Assembly: GCA_007922305.1 (NCBI GenBank)
Contig: ML677335.1
Location: 34,116,952-34,180,951, forward strand
Direction of reading: 5' to 3'
Source of the DNA: Dermatemys mawii
Lineage: Eukaryota > Chordata > Testudines > Dermatemydidae
DNA: 64,000 bases
Part shown: positions 35,290 to 47,339 of the stretch, one piece after another
Numbering within the stretch: position 1 is the first letter of the stretch
How the letters are laid out: each line of letters begins with the position of its first letter
Translations under genes and position numbers: made by a program
The notes under the pieces: model-generated
Told to the model about the DNA's origin: nothing
What the model saw: the letters and a program-made list of their open reading frames with translations, nothing else
Databases searched by the model: none

Positions 35290-38200
35290 CAGTGAGCTTG
35301 CTGTGAAAGCATTATAATTCTATCAAGACAATGGCTAGCAACAGATCAGTCAATAAGATATGGGAACCAGTTTTCTTCTTGAACTGATGTATATTTTTCA
35401 CATGAAAATATAAGCAATCTTCATCTTAAGATCAGACCTATTACTGTATGTTTCTAAGACAATTTGCAAGGGCTGCCATGTGAAAGGTATAGAGATATCC
35501 CAGGTGCTACTTCTCTTACAGAATGCATATTTTATATATTATATTTAAACTGCAGTTGCATTACAATGTCCCTTTCAGAACAAGAGCCAAGCACCTCATC
35601 TTTAAGACTACACTGCGTTCCCAATACTCTCCATTCACTGATGGATAGAAAATACCAAAAGTTGGAACTAAACTTCATATTTGTTCTGTAAAATGGCTAC
35701 CTAAGAGGGGAAGATTGGTCAAAGTGAAAATATAAAACAGCCTGAACCTTTACCAAGGTAGAAATGAATTGGATCTTCCTTAGAATCAGAAAATATTTTT
35801 TTTTAAAAAATATTTTGCTCTCTGATTTGCTTTCTGGAATGGAAGGTAAATCACCATGCTACAACTATCCAAACTAATGCCAAGAGTTAGTCAAAGTCTT
35901 AGAAAAACAAAACCACTACACTTCATGAGATTGCCGACCCAATTTCTACAATAGAGAAATGCCTCAGATAAGCTTCTGAACTTTTTGAAGAAGGAGAACT
36001 TACTTGAATTCAATAGCTGAACCTTTTAAGGTACACCACCACTAACCAGTTTATCTATAACCATTGAGTAAAGGGTGACAAAAATCAATGATAGCAATTA
36101 CAGCCCCTCTGGGACACAGTGAAACTGCCTACTTGAAACCTTTGTTCAACCAGGACATTTTAAAGCAAGGTGAAAAAAACATATGCCTGGTCAGATTAAT
36201 CTAGATAGAGGAGAGAGTGAGAGAGACAGTAAAAGTACACAAAAAAGGCTTGGAAAAGGGTAGATTTGACTGGCAGACAATAGTATTAAAAAGTTTTTAA
36301 TTTGTTAGGAAATGCAGTGAATGCTGGGCAAGTTGCTTGGCCATGATAAAGCATTTGGAGAATATCCGTTATTAAAGGAATGACAATTTATCAGTTGGTC
36401 AGTAATTGAATATAAACAGAATTTGATTAGGCAATCAATAATTTACTTCCTATTCTGTCCATAAAACATTTCAATGTTGGTTCCTAAATGAATTTTGAAA
36501 TTGCTCATGTTAATTAAATATGTTTTATGCAGTGTTGTGTAAAATTATAATTTTCCCTTCTAGTAACAAACTGAACTCTGTTTCAAGGGAAAGTGCTAAG
36601 TTATACACATAGATGGAGCAAATGGGCCATATGGGATATAAACTATTTGCCTGCAAAGTAAGGCTTAGAAAGTTATAAATATGGAAGTTTAGAATTACTG
36701 CAGAATCTTATGGCATTAAAATAATAAAAACCTTTGCAAGTACATTTTAAATGCACCATGAATTCAATTAGAAAGAAAAGTGACTACAACATGTTAGAAG
36801 TGAAGGAAATTTGCAAAGTCCTTCCTGCTAGGTTGCACTAGAATCTTTCATGCTATCTATTAGTCTAGAAAAATTTAAAAGAATTTTAAACAGAAATATA
36901 GGTGTCTCCCTTTTCAGTGTGCTGGCTTCTATGAATCACCACTTCAGATATAACTTTCCCTATGCATTGTATAGGGAACCTGGGCACCTAACTTGAGGCT
37001 GAAAATTCAGCTACATGTGAAGGGTGCCTAAAAGTTAGGCATTCCAATTCTTAGCAAAACCTAAATCCACCTTGTAAATCTAGCCCTAAACTTATCTTCA
37101 GTTTCTTACATCTTTTCAAACAAATTACCGTTGGGCATGAAAATACTTAGACTTCTCAAAACAGTTTTGGGGACTTTGAGCTAGTCTGTGACTGAATGCT
37201 ACCAAATATAAGTGAAGAGAAACATATATTCTTGTATCAACTGCTCCCACTATAATGGGAGTGCAGGATTTTAAATAAAGTAGGCCCAAACAAAGCAAAA
37301 TAGAAAAGTTTGATTTTCTTTGATTAATACTACCCAATTCATCTTCAGTGTCATAGATCACCAATTTACATATTATTTTGAACACTGTCCTATGTGCAAA
37401 GTTTAGTCCAAAGGACTTCAACAAAGTAGATTAATCACAGAAAAGAATTGAGAACATGTTTTCTGAAGTAACGTTCTCTCTCACTCAACATTTAGGATGA
37501 AAACAGCATCAAATTAAAAGACTTTCCCCACAGACCAAAAAAAGACAAACAGCTTATCTGCTTTACTGAAAGAATATGGCAGGTATTAGCGTTGAAAAGA
37601 CGGCTAATGCATTGCCTTCAGGAATAGTATACATAATACCTGTCTAACGAGTGTATGATATGATTATATAGTATCTTCAGACAGCTTCGTCAAGAACAGA
37701 CTTAGTAAGAAGCAGACAGAGAAGAGGATATTTCCAGAGCTAGGCTTACAGTTTCTCTTTCCACTCCAAACACATTGCAGATGGAAACCTGTGTGGTATT
37801 GCAGGGCACCATGTTTATTGTGATTTGAATCAGACATGGAATTTATCATTTATCCCAGGGACAGCAGATATCCTAACTGTGATGTAGGAAAACAATTTTC
37901 CTTTGCTTGTGTAGCCATTTCAGCTATCATTTTGTCTCTTTCCTCCACCACTCCATCTACTATGGCTTTTCAGCGATATTAAAAAACATGCTCCTGCATG
38001 TTTTTTGAATACTAGTTTTAACACAGATTTGTCACATTCCCTGTAGTATACCAAACCATTTGAGAAACTTGTCAGGTGATAAATGAGTTTAAATTGGGCT
38101 TAAGCATGTTTTTATCAACATAACTGAAAGGGCCCAAATCATGCTGCCTGACTCCCTGAAAGTCAAGGAATGGTGTTAAAGAAGTTATCACAAAAGGTGT

Positions 38201-38380
38201 ACAAAGAGATGAAGTATCCTCTCAGAATTTTAAAAAACAAAACAAATGCACAAACACGAGTGTAGCACATTTTCGAGAGAGGAGTTCCCATCCTAGAAGT
38301 GCAGAGTCTACTTTTTTGGGGAGGAGGGGAAATTTTTCCATTAATGTCTGTTCTAAATGTGTTTTCCATCTCTCTCGCTC
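35290..38380. other. Unique AT-rich DNA
   Basis: No gene was found. About 36930-37090 has repeated 'ggcacctaacttgag', 'gggtgcctaaaagttaggca' words resembling the repeat at 63836-64000. A perfect 11-bp hairpin lies at 37981-38006. Confidence 0.4.
37981..38006. repeat. Perfect 11-bp inverted repeat with 4-base loop
   Basis: AAAAAACATGC, loop tcct, then GCATGTTTTTT. In RNA it would resemble a stem followed by U-rich sequence, but it lies in unique vertebrate DNA and no function is supported. Confidence 0.85.
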
Positions 38381-38384
38381 TCTC

Positions 38385-38605
38385 ACTTACTTCGGTCTAG
38401 CTTATGTTGCTTAGGAGTGTGACTAAGTGACTCCACCAGTGACGTAAGTTTCACCAATCTAAGTACCGGTGTGGACAGCACTGACAGAAGAGCTTCTCTC
38501 ACTGACATAGTTACCACTTCTTGCAGAGATAGATTTATTATGCCAAAGAGAGAGCTCTCTTCCATTGACATAGGACATCTTCACCAGACATGCTACAGCG
38601 GCACT
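38385..38605 (+). mobile_element. MITE-like DNA transposon remnant (second copy)
   Basis: 'cttatgttgcttaggagtgtgac', 'gtgacgtaagtttcaccaatctaag', 'gtgtggacagcactgac', 'agagcttctctcactgacatag' and 'catgctacagcggcac' follow the same order as the copy at 10694-10915. It is better preserved on the right than that copy. No coding capacity and no verified TSD. Confidence 0.62.
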
Positions 38606-38652
38606 AGCCCCTAGATATTCAACTTTTATTCTACTTTCTTGCTTTTTTCATA

Positions 38653-38810
38653 GTGTGATGGAGTGTACCAACCCCACACTAGTCCCCCAGTAGTGGACCA
38701 ATCATTGTGGGCCCCAGCAGCCATGTCCCCTTTCCCCCTCATTAAGGTACCCACTGTCCACATCAAAAGAGCATCTGACGTCTCTGAAATGTTTTATGGT
38801 GTCATCCGCT
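38653..38810. mobile_element. Possible LTR fragment (TGTGATGG start)
   Basis: Begins tgtgatggagtgtaccaaccccacactagtccccc and is GC-richer than its surroundings. It is reminiscent of an LTR 5' end, but short, without a partner end or TSD. Confidence 0.3.
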
Positions 38811-38981
38811 CTCAAAATACAACTTTAAAATATAATGTTATAAAATTTTCACTTGCTAGTTTGGACTTTTGCTCTGGACCAAAGATTTACATTTTTAGAT
38901 TTATTTGCAAAAGTTGTCCAAATACTATAGATGACAAACCTGCTCTTCACCTCAATTCAAAAGGTGGATGCATACTCAATC

Positions 38982-39035
38982 ATATATATACACACACACA
39001 AACATATATATACTTAAATGTATATATATATATAT
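38982..39035. repeat. (TA)n/(CA)n compound microsatellite
   Basis: Alternating tatata, cacaca and tatata blocks that end exactly where the LTR at 39036 begins, so the LTR probably inserted into it. Confidence 0.85.
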
Positions 39036-39740
39036 AGTGACAAAGCTCTGTCCTTATCTTTGTGGATCCTGCATTTCCTGGTGGATTTTCAGTAGCCTCA
39101 GAGACTCACTGTGACCCTCCACGTATCCCTTCTCTCTCTAGAATGGCTACTGAGCCATTTTCATCATAAGCCAGTGAGGAGAAGCTATCCTTCCTGGCAC
39201 ATTCTCCCTTGTCTCCCAATCTCAGTGACTAATTAGGGGAGGCAGAAAGGGGGAAGCCCAGGCCCTCCCTCTCTTCTGGACTCCAGCCCAGGGACCGTAA
39301 TAGTATCAGCTAAGATGGCTGACCTTTTAGGCACAAAACACAATACAATTCCCTGGGCTACTTCCCCACAGCAGTCCCTGCTTCTTCAAACTCCACTTCA
39401 CCCTTACTTCAGGGCCTCCTTCCTTGCATATGATATGTTGTCTACCACTCAGTCTCACCAACAGCACAACTTCCTTCCACAGCTCCTGAAATCCACAGCC
39501 CCACCTAACTAACTGGGAGGTTTTTAACTGGTTTCAGCCAGTCCCTGATTAGCTTCAGGTGTCCCAATCAGACTAGCTGTTTCTACTGCTTTCTAGAAGC
39601 TTCTTAATTGGCCCCAGGTGTCTTGATTGACCTGAACAACTGCCATTTGATTCCAAAGGTACCATGGATTTGTTTAGCCTGGAACTAACATACCTGTTCC
39701 CTAGCACTCTCCTATAGCCATCTGGCCTTGCCCCATCACA
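39036..39740. mobile_element. Solo LTR inserted in TA microsatellite
   Basis: Begins (a)gtgacaaagctctgtcc and ends ccatctggccttgccccatcaca. Both ends fit an LTR type I remember from turtles with TGTGACA...CATCACA termini. The 705-bp body contains 'ggatcctgcatttcctggtggattttcag' and 'cccaggccctccctctcttctgg'. The insertion sits in a (TA)n tract on both sides (tatat before, atata after), so the duplication cannot be sized exactly. No internal retroviral coding region is present, which indicates LTR-LTR recombination. Small open frames inside are incidental. Confidence 0.72.
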
Positions 39741-39744
39741 ATAT

Positions 39745-41705
39745 ATATTCATTCTAGCAACACCATTCCATCTGTATATCAGTAAATATGTAGGAAAAAT
39801 TCTCCCCCTCTCCACTTCACAGACAAAGCTTACTTCTTGCATATAAACTGAAAGCAAGGTTACATTTCCTAAAGCAGGGATTTAAAAAGAAAAAAAATCA
39901 GGACATCAGATAATGGTTCATAGTCCAGGGCAGGGGAAACATCAATCATCACATCCTTAACTCCAACAGCATATAAACTTTCAAGGATGATCAGTCAATG
40001 GGCAGCACTTACATATTACTTGGATATCAGATTTGAAAATAGCGTATCCTGAACTTCTGGCCAGGAAATGAGGTGTACAGATGTCAGAGAGTCATTTGCA
40101 AGGAGCCCAACTGTGCAACTTTTATTCACATGAAGTAGTATTCACTCACATGAATAACCACATTGGCCTCACTGCAATCACGAGAATGAGTAAGTAATAT
40201 TCAGTGTGAGCAATGGTTGTAGAAATGGGTGTTAGAAAAGTCGATGTCTTTCTAAACAGGGAGACTGAAAGATCCTTTTGTTTCATGGTTAAATTGAAAA
40301 CGTGATCATGGGGAAGTATCTGGTGGGGTTCATCCCTCTCTCTGGATATGGCTAACCCACCCCACCCTTCCAAGATGACTCACTCACGGTTCTTGGAATT
40401 GCCATTAGTCCCACTGCTGTTTCTAGTTTCTGTCTCTGTGCAAACCCAGCATGAACTGATGTGAATATACATAAAACCATTGCTCCTTAAATATTAATTA
40501 ACAGCAAAACAGACTATGGGAAAAAAGGATTCATTTGAACCCACCTTCAGGGCCTGTGATCTTATGAGATGATGTTTTGTGCTTTAGAATAAGAACCACA
40601 GTTGTCAACCTTCACATGGTAAATAAGCACCCCAACTTTCACAATATGCCCCAAATCAAGCTAATCACATTTAAAAACAAGGCCAAAACAAGCCAATCCC
40701 TAAGAACCCCAACAATCTATGTGACTAGATCCTCCCAGCGTGGAGTCTGGGCCTGTGGTGGGCCCGCTGTGCAACCCTGACTTTCTCCCCTTTATGCTCC
40801 TGCTTGCCTCCTCCCCCCACAACGCTTGCTGGGAGCCAATCAAAAAAAAGAAGCAGCAGCAGCAACAAGCTACAACAAGCTACAAGCCAAAAACTAGCCA
40901 ACAATCAACTCACAAGCCAATTAGCCAAAAACATGCCCAATTTCTGCCTTTTTTTTTCATGGGTTTGGCATGTCTGATAAGAACATGCACGTGGGTAATT
41001 TGACCTAACCTGTGGTTCAGGAGAAGTTTTGCTTGTAGTCCAAGTTTGAAACTGCTCTTGCTTATTTGTATTGAAATAAAATATATTAAATATTTCTTAT
41101 CAGAAAAAGAATTTTTGAGCTACTTTGGAGCTTGGATAAGCATGAAATTCAGGACTGAGCTCAGATATTGTGCCATAACCATATCATTGATTGAAGTCAT
41201 ATATGTCACAGAGAGTGAGAAGGACAATAAGCATGGCATGGGATATGACAGTTGCCATATTGGCAGACAGCAGGGATTGGACTAACAACCTCCAGAGCTG
41301 AAAGCATGATACTCTATAACTTCAGGAAACTTAAAGGAAAAGGCTCTTAAAGTGAGAGCAGTAATACATTCACATCCTCTGGGGAACAGGGACTGAGGGA
41401 GACGTGTAACCAGTAGGTTATACATACATGGGGCTTAAGAAACAAAATATGATTGAAAATAAGGCTTGTGACATTTGGAAAGGAGAAAGGCTACAGCGGA
41501 TTTGATTGAGATGTTCAAATTGTATAATGAAAATGGATAATTCTTTCCTTTTCACCCTTCCCATTAATGTGAGATGGGGAAATATTAAGGTATAGAAATA
41601 AAAACAAAAATAGAGAAATACTATGTAATACAGAATATAGTCATTGCAATGTCTCACAAGACATCTTCAAACCATAAGGTATCTGGAGTTTAAAAGGATT
41701 TGAAT
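39745..41705. other. Mixed DNA; possible repeat at 40590-40990
   Basis: No gene was found. About 40594-40990 has an odd A/C-rich composition with 'caagctacaa' doubled near 40865-40885 and many 'agccaa' words. It may be an unrecognised repeat. The frames at 40577-41003 come from it. Confidence 0.35.
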
Positions 41706-41715
41706 GGGTTTATAG

Positions 41716-42615
41716 CAGGGTTGGGCAAACTACGGCCCGCGGGCCACATGTGGCCTGCCAGCCATTTTTATCCCGCCTGCGAACTTGTTCCTGGGTTGGG
41801 GGTGGGGTTGAGCACGGCCTACTCCAAGGTTCCACGTTCCCGGCCAGGGCTGGGCCTAGCGCGAGGAGCCGTGTGGTCTTAGCGCTCCTGGGCCAGGGGC
41901 CGTGTGGTGATCCGCTCCCAGGTGTGGGACGGGCGCTGCAGGGCCCCTCGCTGCATGCCGGCCCAGGAGTGCGGCGCAGCAACCGTGGGGCCCCAGCGCT
42001 CCCGGCCAGGGTCCGGCCAAGGCGCAGCGCTGCAGCCAGAGGGCCCCAGCGCTCCCAGCCAAGGGCCGGGCCGGGTGCAGGGAGCCAGCCGCAGGGCTTC
42101 TATGCTCCTGGCCCGGAGCCAGACCAGTCACAACATGCCACGGGGCCCCAGTGCTCCTGAGCCAGGTGCCGGGACAGAGCCCAGCGCTGGAGCACTGGAA
42201 GGTAAGCAAGGGGGATTTGGGGGAGGGTCCCAGGGGGTGGTGGTGGTTAGTGTAGGGAGTGGGCTCAGGAGGGGCAGTCTGGGCACAAACAGCAGGGGGG
42301 CATAGATATGGGGTGGGGTTCTGGAGGGGTGATGTTTAGGGTGGAGGGTCTTGGGAGGGGGCAGTCAGGGAACAAAGAGCGGGGGGCTTAGGGGGTGGGG
42401 TCCTGGGTGGCAGTTAGAGTGGGGGGTCTCCACAGGGGGCGCTCAGGGGACAACCAGTGCGGGGGGGTTGGATGGGTTGGCAATTCTGAAGGGCGAAGTT
42501 ATGGAGGTGGGAAGTGGGTGGGGGTCACATAGGGGGCGGGGCCTTCCCTACCTGGCCCTCCGCATAATTTTGAACCCCAATGTGGCCCTCGAGCCAAAAA
42601 GTTTGCCCACTCCTG
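41716..42615. mobile_element. Non-autonomous hAT element, 900 bp, same family as 855-1511
   Basis: It begins CAGGGTTGGGCAAACTACGG with 'cccgcgggccacatgtggcctgcc' and ends 'ccctcgagccaaaaagtttgcccactcctg'. Flanks are gtttatag (41708-41715) and gtttagag (42616-42623), an 8-bp duplication with one mismatch. The interior is GC-rich on the left and G-run-rich on the right, with no transposase. The apparent frames of 90 to 136 codons are GC-rich chance ORFs. Compared with the copy at 855, the outer 50-60 bp and the G-rich segment are shared while the middle differs in length. Confidence 0.92.
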
Positions 42616-42624
42616 GTTTAGAGC

Positions 42625-43845
42625 CATCCCAATGCATTCATTGAAGTACCATTCATAGTCCTACCAATTACTTCAGCAACTGAAAATGTAATCTAATTAA
42701 TACAAAAACAAATAAAACAACAATTGTCTTTTTAAAATCCAGGCAGCAATAAATTAATACAGAGTCAGTCACATGTGAGATCTGAAGCTTTCCCATATAT
42801 GCCATACTAGCAGTGGCAACAATTTAGTCTGGGTGAAAGGCAGGAAGAAAGAAGTAGCTTAGGAAGAAAGAACAACAGCAACAAAATAGTATAACTTGTG
42901 CTATTGGCACTTTCAAACTGAGTGCCATCCCAGTCTGCTGTAAGTGTCCTGTGATATATTCTTCAGATTTAGCAGTCACAACAAATGTCTATCTGTTTTG
43001 CATTTCTAGTGCACCCATTACCATAGCTTCCTGGCCTCAGCATATACACATATGACATGCAGATGTTTGCTTTTGCATTTGTTAACTAACCAGATTTTGC
43101 TGGCATTTACCTACAGCATTTGTAGAGTGAGATTACACTGATCAAAATACTTATTCTATGCAGGTCAGATTAATAATCCTCAGCAATAACCTTGTTTGTT
43201 ACACAAAGAAAACTCCACTATTATTCTAGCAAGTCTTGAAAAAGGAGGGTTGTAACAGGACTGCAGAGTAACAAAAACCACAATTGCAGCACAGCAGCGA
43301 TAACCCAATGAAGTCCTCATGCTTCATTCACAAAGAAAAGGAAATATCGCTTGAGCATTCAGAGCATGGGAGGCTCCCATCAACAGATACCTTACTGACA
43401 TCAACGTTATCTAATGAAAGTTGGTTCGCCTTTGTAACAGACAAAAAGCACTTACAGGGTAATGAGAGAATCTTTACTAGGAAATCATTTGTTAATGGTG
43501 ACTGGTGCATTAACAAATACTTGTCATAGAGTGCCAGCACGGTTGCACTGAGAAAGAACTGCTTTGCAAGGAAGATAGTGTTCGTACTGACTTATATCCC
43601 CTTTATACTTGTTCTTTTAAGCATATCATCTACCATTTCCTAAATACTAAACCTCTTTAAAGCACGTTACATGAGATTTCCTTAGAAGTAAAGTCACTGA
43701 TGCTCCATTATGTTTACAGGTCAGAAACTCACTACAGAGGAATCCACTTATAATGAATGAAGATTTTTGTTTACAGTGAAATCCCAATGAACTTTCATCT
43801 GTTTATAATGAACTTCACTCCACTTATGGGCTTCTTGTCTTACAC
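42625..43845. other. Unique DNA, nothing recognised
   Basis: The overlapping opposed frames at 43284-43540 show no signature. No repeat boundary is seen. Confidence 0.4.
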
Positions 43846-43850
43846 TTAGA

Positions 43851-43975
43851 CTGAAAGCTCTTTGGGCAGGAACCATCTTTATTAGTTCTGTATTTGTACA
43901 GCATCTAACACAAGGGTCCTAGTCCATGGCTAGGGCTCCAAGACACTACAGTATTACAGATACATAATTCTTCTG
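43851..43975 (+). repeat. Retroposon 3'-tail remnant (family copy 3)
   Basis: 'gactgaaagctctttgggcaggaaccatcttt', 'tgtatttgtacagcatctaacacaa' and 'gggtcctagtccatggctagggctcc' form the best preserved copy of the family also seen at 5306 and 32439. Confidence 0.65.
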
Positions 43976-43979
43976 CATT

Positions 43980-45640
43980 AAGCTGTACTCTTTTATTTCT
44001 TGAAGATTTTCATGTGGTGACACCAGGCAGAAATCCAGAGATTATATACACTAAGGTCACAACTTTAACCCATACTCAGATAAGTCTTGGTCTCCTGACT
44101 TTTGCATATGTGAAGTTTGGATTCAGTTTCTGTGCTGACAATGCTTGCCTCAGCCCACTGCAAGAAAAGCAGAAAATAATTAAACCTCAGAAGTAGAGCT
44201 TTGAAACACTCAGTGGTTTCAGTTCATAGGAGTTTGCAGAAATGTTGTTTGCATTGCAATTCAGATGCATTCACATCCCCTGAATCTGAATGAGCCTGAA
44301 AAAACTGGAAGTGAAATTCAATTGAAACCATGAAATTTCACCTGCTTTGGGGTCACCATTCAAAGATATGTCCCAGGACCCCTTTCTTGTGTCTAGCTCA
44401 CAATCCTTATCTGGTTTTCTATTTTCAAGTCCTCCCTTGATCTAGCATACATTTGTTACCTTTCTTTTATCTTTATTTTACTCCTCTGTTTCAGTGTTTC
44501 TCCTTTATCTCTTCCACTCCATAGTCCCTAGTCTCTCTGTCCTCAGAGGTATGCACTGATTTGTCTTTTAAGCCCTTGTGGTTTGTTTCTGTGTATGTTA
44601 ATAGTTTTTCAGCGCCATTTTTAACCCCAGAAAGCTATTTATGGGGCTAAAATAAAATGAGACCTAGAACTTTGTATAAAATTTCTGTGCCTGGATGGTG
44701 GGAATGTCATGAGAAGCTAGGATCTCATGGCATGCTGGCCCTGTAAGTGGCTCAGCGCTTATTTTAATCAGAACCACATATCAGTAATTATGGAAAGAAT
44801 AGGTTAAATGCCTATTGTGAACACCAGTGGGAGACACTATCCCTTTAGGGTATTCTAGACACTGTGTTTTAGGAGGTAAATGACTGTGGCAATTCTATAG
44901 CTGTTCTAAAGACGCAGAGAAGAATAGATACAATATGGCAAAAGACAATTTGCCAAATCAAAGTGGAAGTGAAAATTCACCTAAGAAGAGAATATCAAAA
45001 AAAGTGTCAAAGCAGCATATTCAAACAAGCCATTTTAAATTGCCCCATTCAAACACCATTCATTTACCCATCTTCAAAAGATAAATGAAATTATATCCTG
45101 GAAAAAGATGGCTGAACTTATTTAGAATGAACAAATATTGGACAAATAATTAAAGGAACACAAAAGGAAAATGAAGACACTCTAAGCATTGCATGGAGCT
45201 ATGGGGTATGTGGAGGAATTCTTCCATGAAATTCAATTAGAATTGTAAATGCATTTAAGCATTTCTGTGAAAGGGAAAATAAATGAACTTTCTTGCATTT
45301 CAATAGTAGGAATAACAGCACTTGTTTCATAAAGACAAAAACTGACATGTAATTTGAAGACAGCCATACACATTAACCTAAATGCACGTGCATAAAAGGT
45401 CCACGAAGCTAACAGTCTCATCCGTCTAGGACGGATGAATCTAAGGTCATCTCAAATTACAGGACTTGTAAAATAACCAAGCAACACAACAAAATCCCCA
45501 GGATAAGACACAAAAGGGATTGTCTACACTTAAAAGGTTTGCCAGTACAAATATTTTTGTAGAGCAACTGAACTCATAGTCTTTAAGGTCTATTGCAGCT
45601 CTTTATGACTGGAAAGTTGTGGTCTTCCAGAAGAATTGAA
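43980..45640. other. Unique DNA, one MITE-end-like patch
   Basis: No gene was found. About 45515-45570 'gggattgtctacacttaaaaggtttgcc' resembles the left end of a MITE but has no partner end. Confidence 0.35.
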
Positions 45641-45648
45641 TCAGTGAG

Positions 45649-46433
45649 TGTCAGGATTGCCTCCCCACTCTGAACTCTAGGGTACAGATGTGGGGACCCA
45701 CATGAAAAAAGAAATAACCCCCAAAGCTTATTTTACCGGCTTGGGTTAAAATGTTTTTCCCCAGAACACAAATTCTTTTGTATCTGGACCTGGTACGCTG
45801 CCACCACCCAAACTAGGTATAGGGTAGTTTGGGGACCCTTCTTTCCCTTTCCACTAACCCCCCAAACTTCTTCCTTCCCTGGGAAGCTTGAGAGAAAAAA
45901 AAAAACCAAACCTCGCCTGATCCTGCGAGACATGCCCGATCCAAAACCAGGATCTTACACAATGAAAAACAAGCAGTCAGCTTCTTAAAAGAAAGATTTT
46001 AATAAAAGAAAAAAAGAAAGGAATAAATTCCTTATAACCATCAATAGAACAGCATCTACCATAATCAACAAAAGGATTCAGAAACCAAACCTCTCCCCCG
46101 AGGCAATTTTCTCCCACAGTTGATATCTCTGCTGAAGCTTACAATATCAAGAAGCACCCAGCCAACACTCACCACTGAGAACCCTCCAAGTGATAAAAAA
46201 AGGTAAACTTACTAACTACAGTACTTGATAGAAACGTATAGTTATAGTGAAAGACATAGCTGTGTCCATCCCATAGCCGAGGTGAACAGAGAGAGACCCA
46301 GAGAGAAACTGAAACTTAAAATCCTTTGTCTCCTGAGGAATTTCTCATTGGTCAGTTGTCCACCTCTCAGGTTACCTTTAGCTTAACCCCTTACAGGTAA
46401 ACACTAATTCTAGGCTACTTCACACTTATGACA
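45649..46433. mobile_element. Solo LTR with 5-bp TSD GTGAG
   Basis: The 785-bp element begins TGTCAGGATTGCC and ends CACTTATGACA, giving the TG...CA ends of retroviral and Gypsy LTRs. It is flanked by gtgag at 45644-45648 and 46434-46438. Body landmarks are 'actctgaactctagggtacagatgtgggg', 'agattttaataaaag' near 45985-46000 (possible polyadenylation signal) and 'gagagacccagagagaaac'. No internal gag/pol/env is attached, so it is a solo LTR. A 66-codon minus-strand frame inside is incidental. Confidence 0.88.
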
Positions 46434-46439
46434 GTGAGT

Positions 46440-46850
46440 TTGAGCAGTTTAATAATATTTCACACATCTGGTATCCCTTATTTTAACATTTATCCCAGAG
46501 CACTTTATACCCCAAAGAGATGGGTCACTTTCACATCATTGATATGCAGCCACTTGTGGGATGAAACAAATCGGCTGTTTAAGGACTTAGAGCAACATTG
46601 CGTCTTCAGGCCAGAAAATGAAGAATATTGCATCCAATTCAAACTACCGGGGGCAATTTAGGCAGGGATACTCTGATTATCTATTGAAGTTCACACTTCC
46701 AGGAGCAGAGTGCACTCTCAGAGGTATGTGTGTCACTTACTGAATTATCAGCCTGATTCTGTGCACCACATGCACTTCCATGAAAGTCTCACATCTGAAT
46801 ACTAATCTGATCCAGAAGAACTTTGCTGACAGAGGAGAGGTGTGTAGTGA
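46440..46850. other. Unique DNA, nothing recognised
   Basis: The 77-codon frame at 46428-46661 begins at the LTR edge and has no signature. Confidence 0.4.
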
Positions 46851-46864
46851 CTATACTGCTATAG

Positions 46865-47326
46865 TATCAGAGGGGAAACCATGTTAGTCTGGATCTGCAA
46901 AAGCTACAAAGAGCCCTGTGGCACTTTATAATCTAACAGACGTATGGGAGCATAAGCTTTCGTGAGTGAATACCTACTTTGTTGGATGCATGCAGTGGAA
47001 GTTTCCAGAGGCAGGTTTAAATATGCAGGCAAGAATCAGGCTAGAGATAACGAGGTTAGTTCAATGAGGGAGGATGAGGTTCTCCTCTAGAATTGATCTG
47101 GAGGTGTTCCAGATCTGGAGGTGTTCCAGATCAACTGCTAGAAGAGGGCCTCATCCTCCCTGATTGAGCTAACTTCATTATCTCTAGCCTGATCCTTGCC
47201 TGCATATTTAAACCTGCCTCTGGAAACTTCCACTGCATGCATCCAACAAAATAGGTATTCACCCACGAAAGCTTATGCTCCAATACGTCTGATAGTCTAT
47301 AAGGTGCCACAGGACTCTCTGTCGCT
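46865..47326. mobile_element. Penelope-like giant fold-back, 462 bp, 9-bp TSD
   Basis: It begins tatcagaggggaaacc and ends gactctctgtcgctt. The flanks share tatactgct (46852-46860 and 47327-47335). The whole element is an inverted repeat with arms of about 200 bp. Left 'gcatgcagtggaagtttccagaggcagg' mirrors right 'cctgcctctggaaacttccactgcatgc', and 'gggaggatgagg' mirrors 'cctcatcctccc'. At the centre a 17-bp word, ctggaggtgttccagat, is doubled (about 47098-47131). The arms extend further into the PLE than those at 3896-4097. No coding sequence. Confidence 0.85.
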
Positions 47327-47339
47327 TATACTGCTTAGG

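Noticed and set aside
37981..38006. Bacterial-type intrinsic terminator
   Set aside because: The hairpin and T-run fit the shape, but the sequence is vertebrate and lacks any transcription unit nearby.
39315..39512. Small coding frame near 39.3 kb
   Set aside because: It lies inside the solo LTR 39036-39740 and has no retroviral or cellular domain.
41750..42305. Several overlapping frames of 90-136 codons on both strands
   Set aside because: All lie inside the GC-rich hAT element 41716-42615. Frames open on both strands at once are expected from GC-rich composition.
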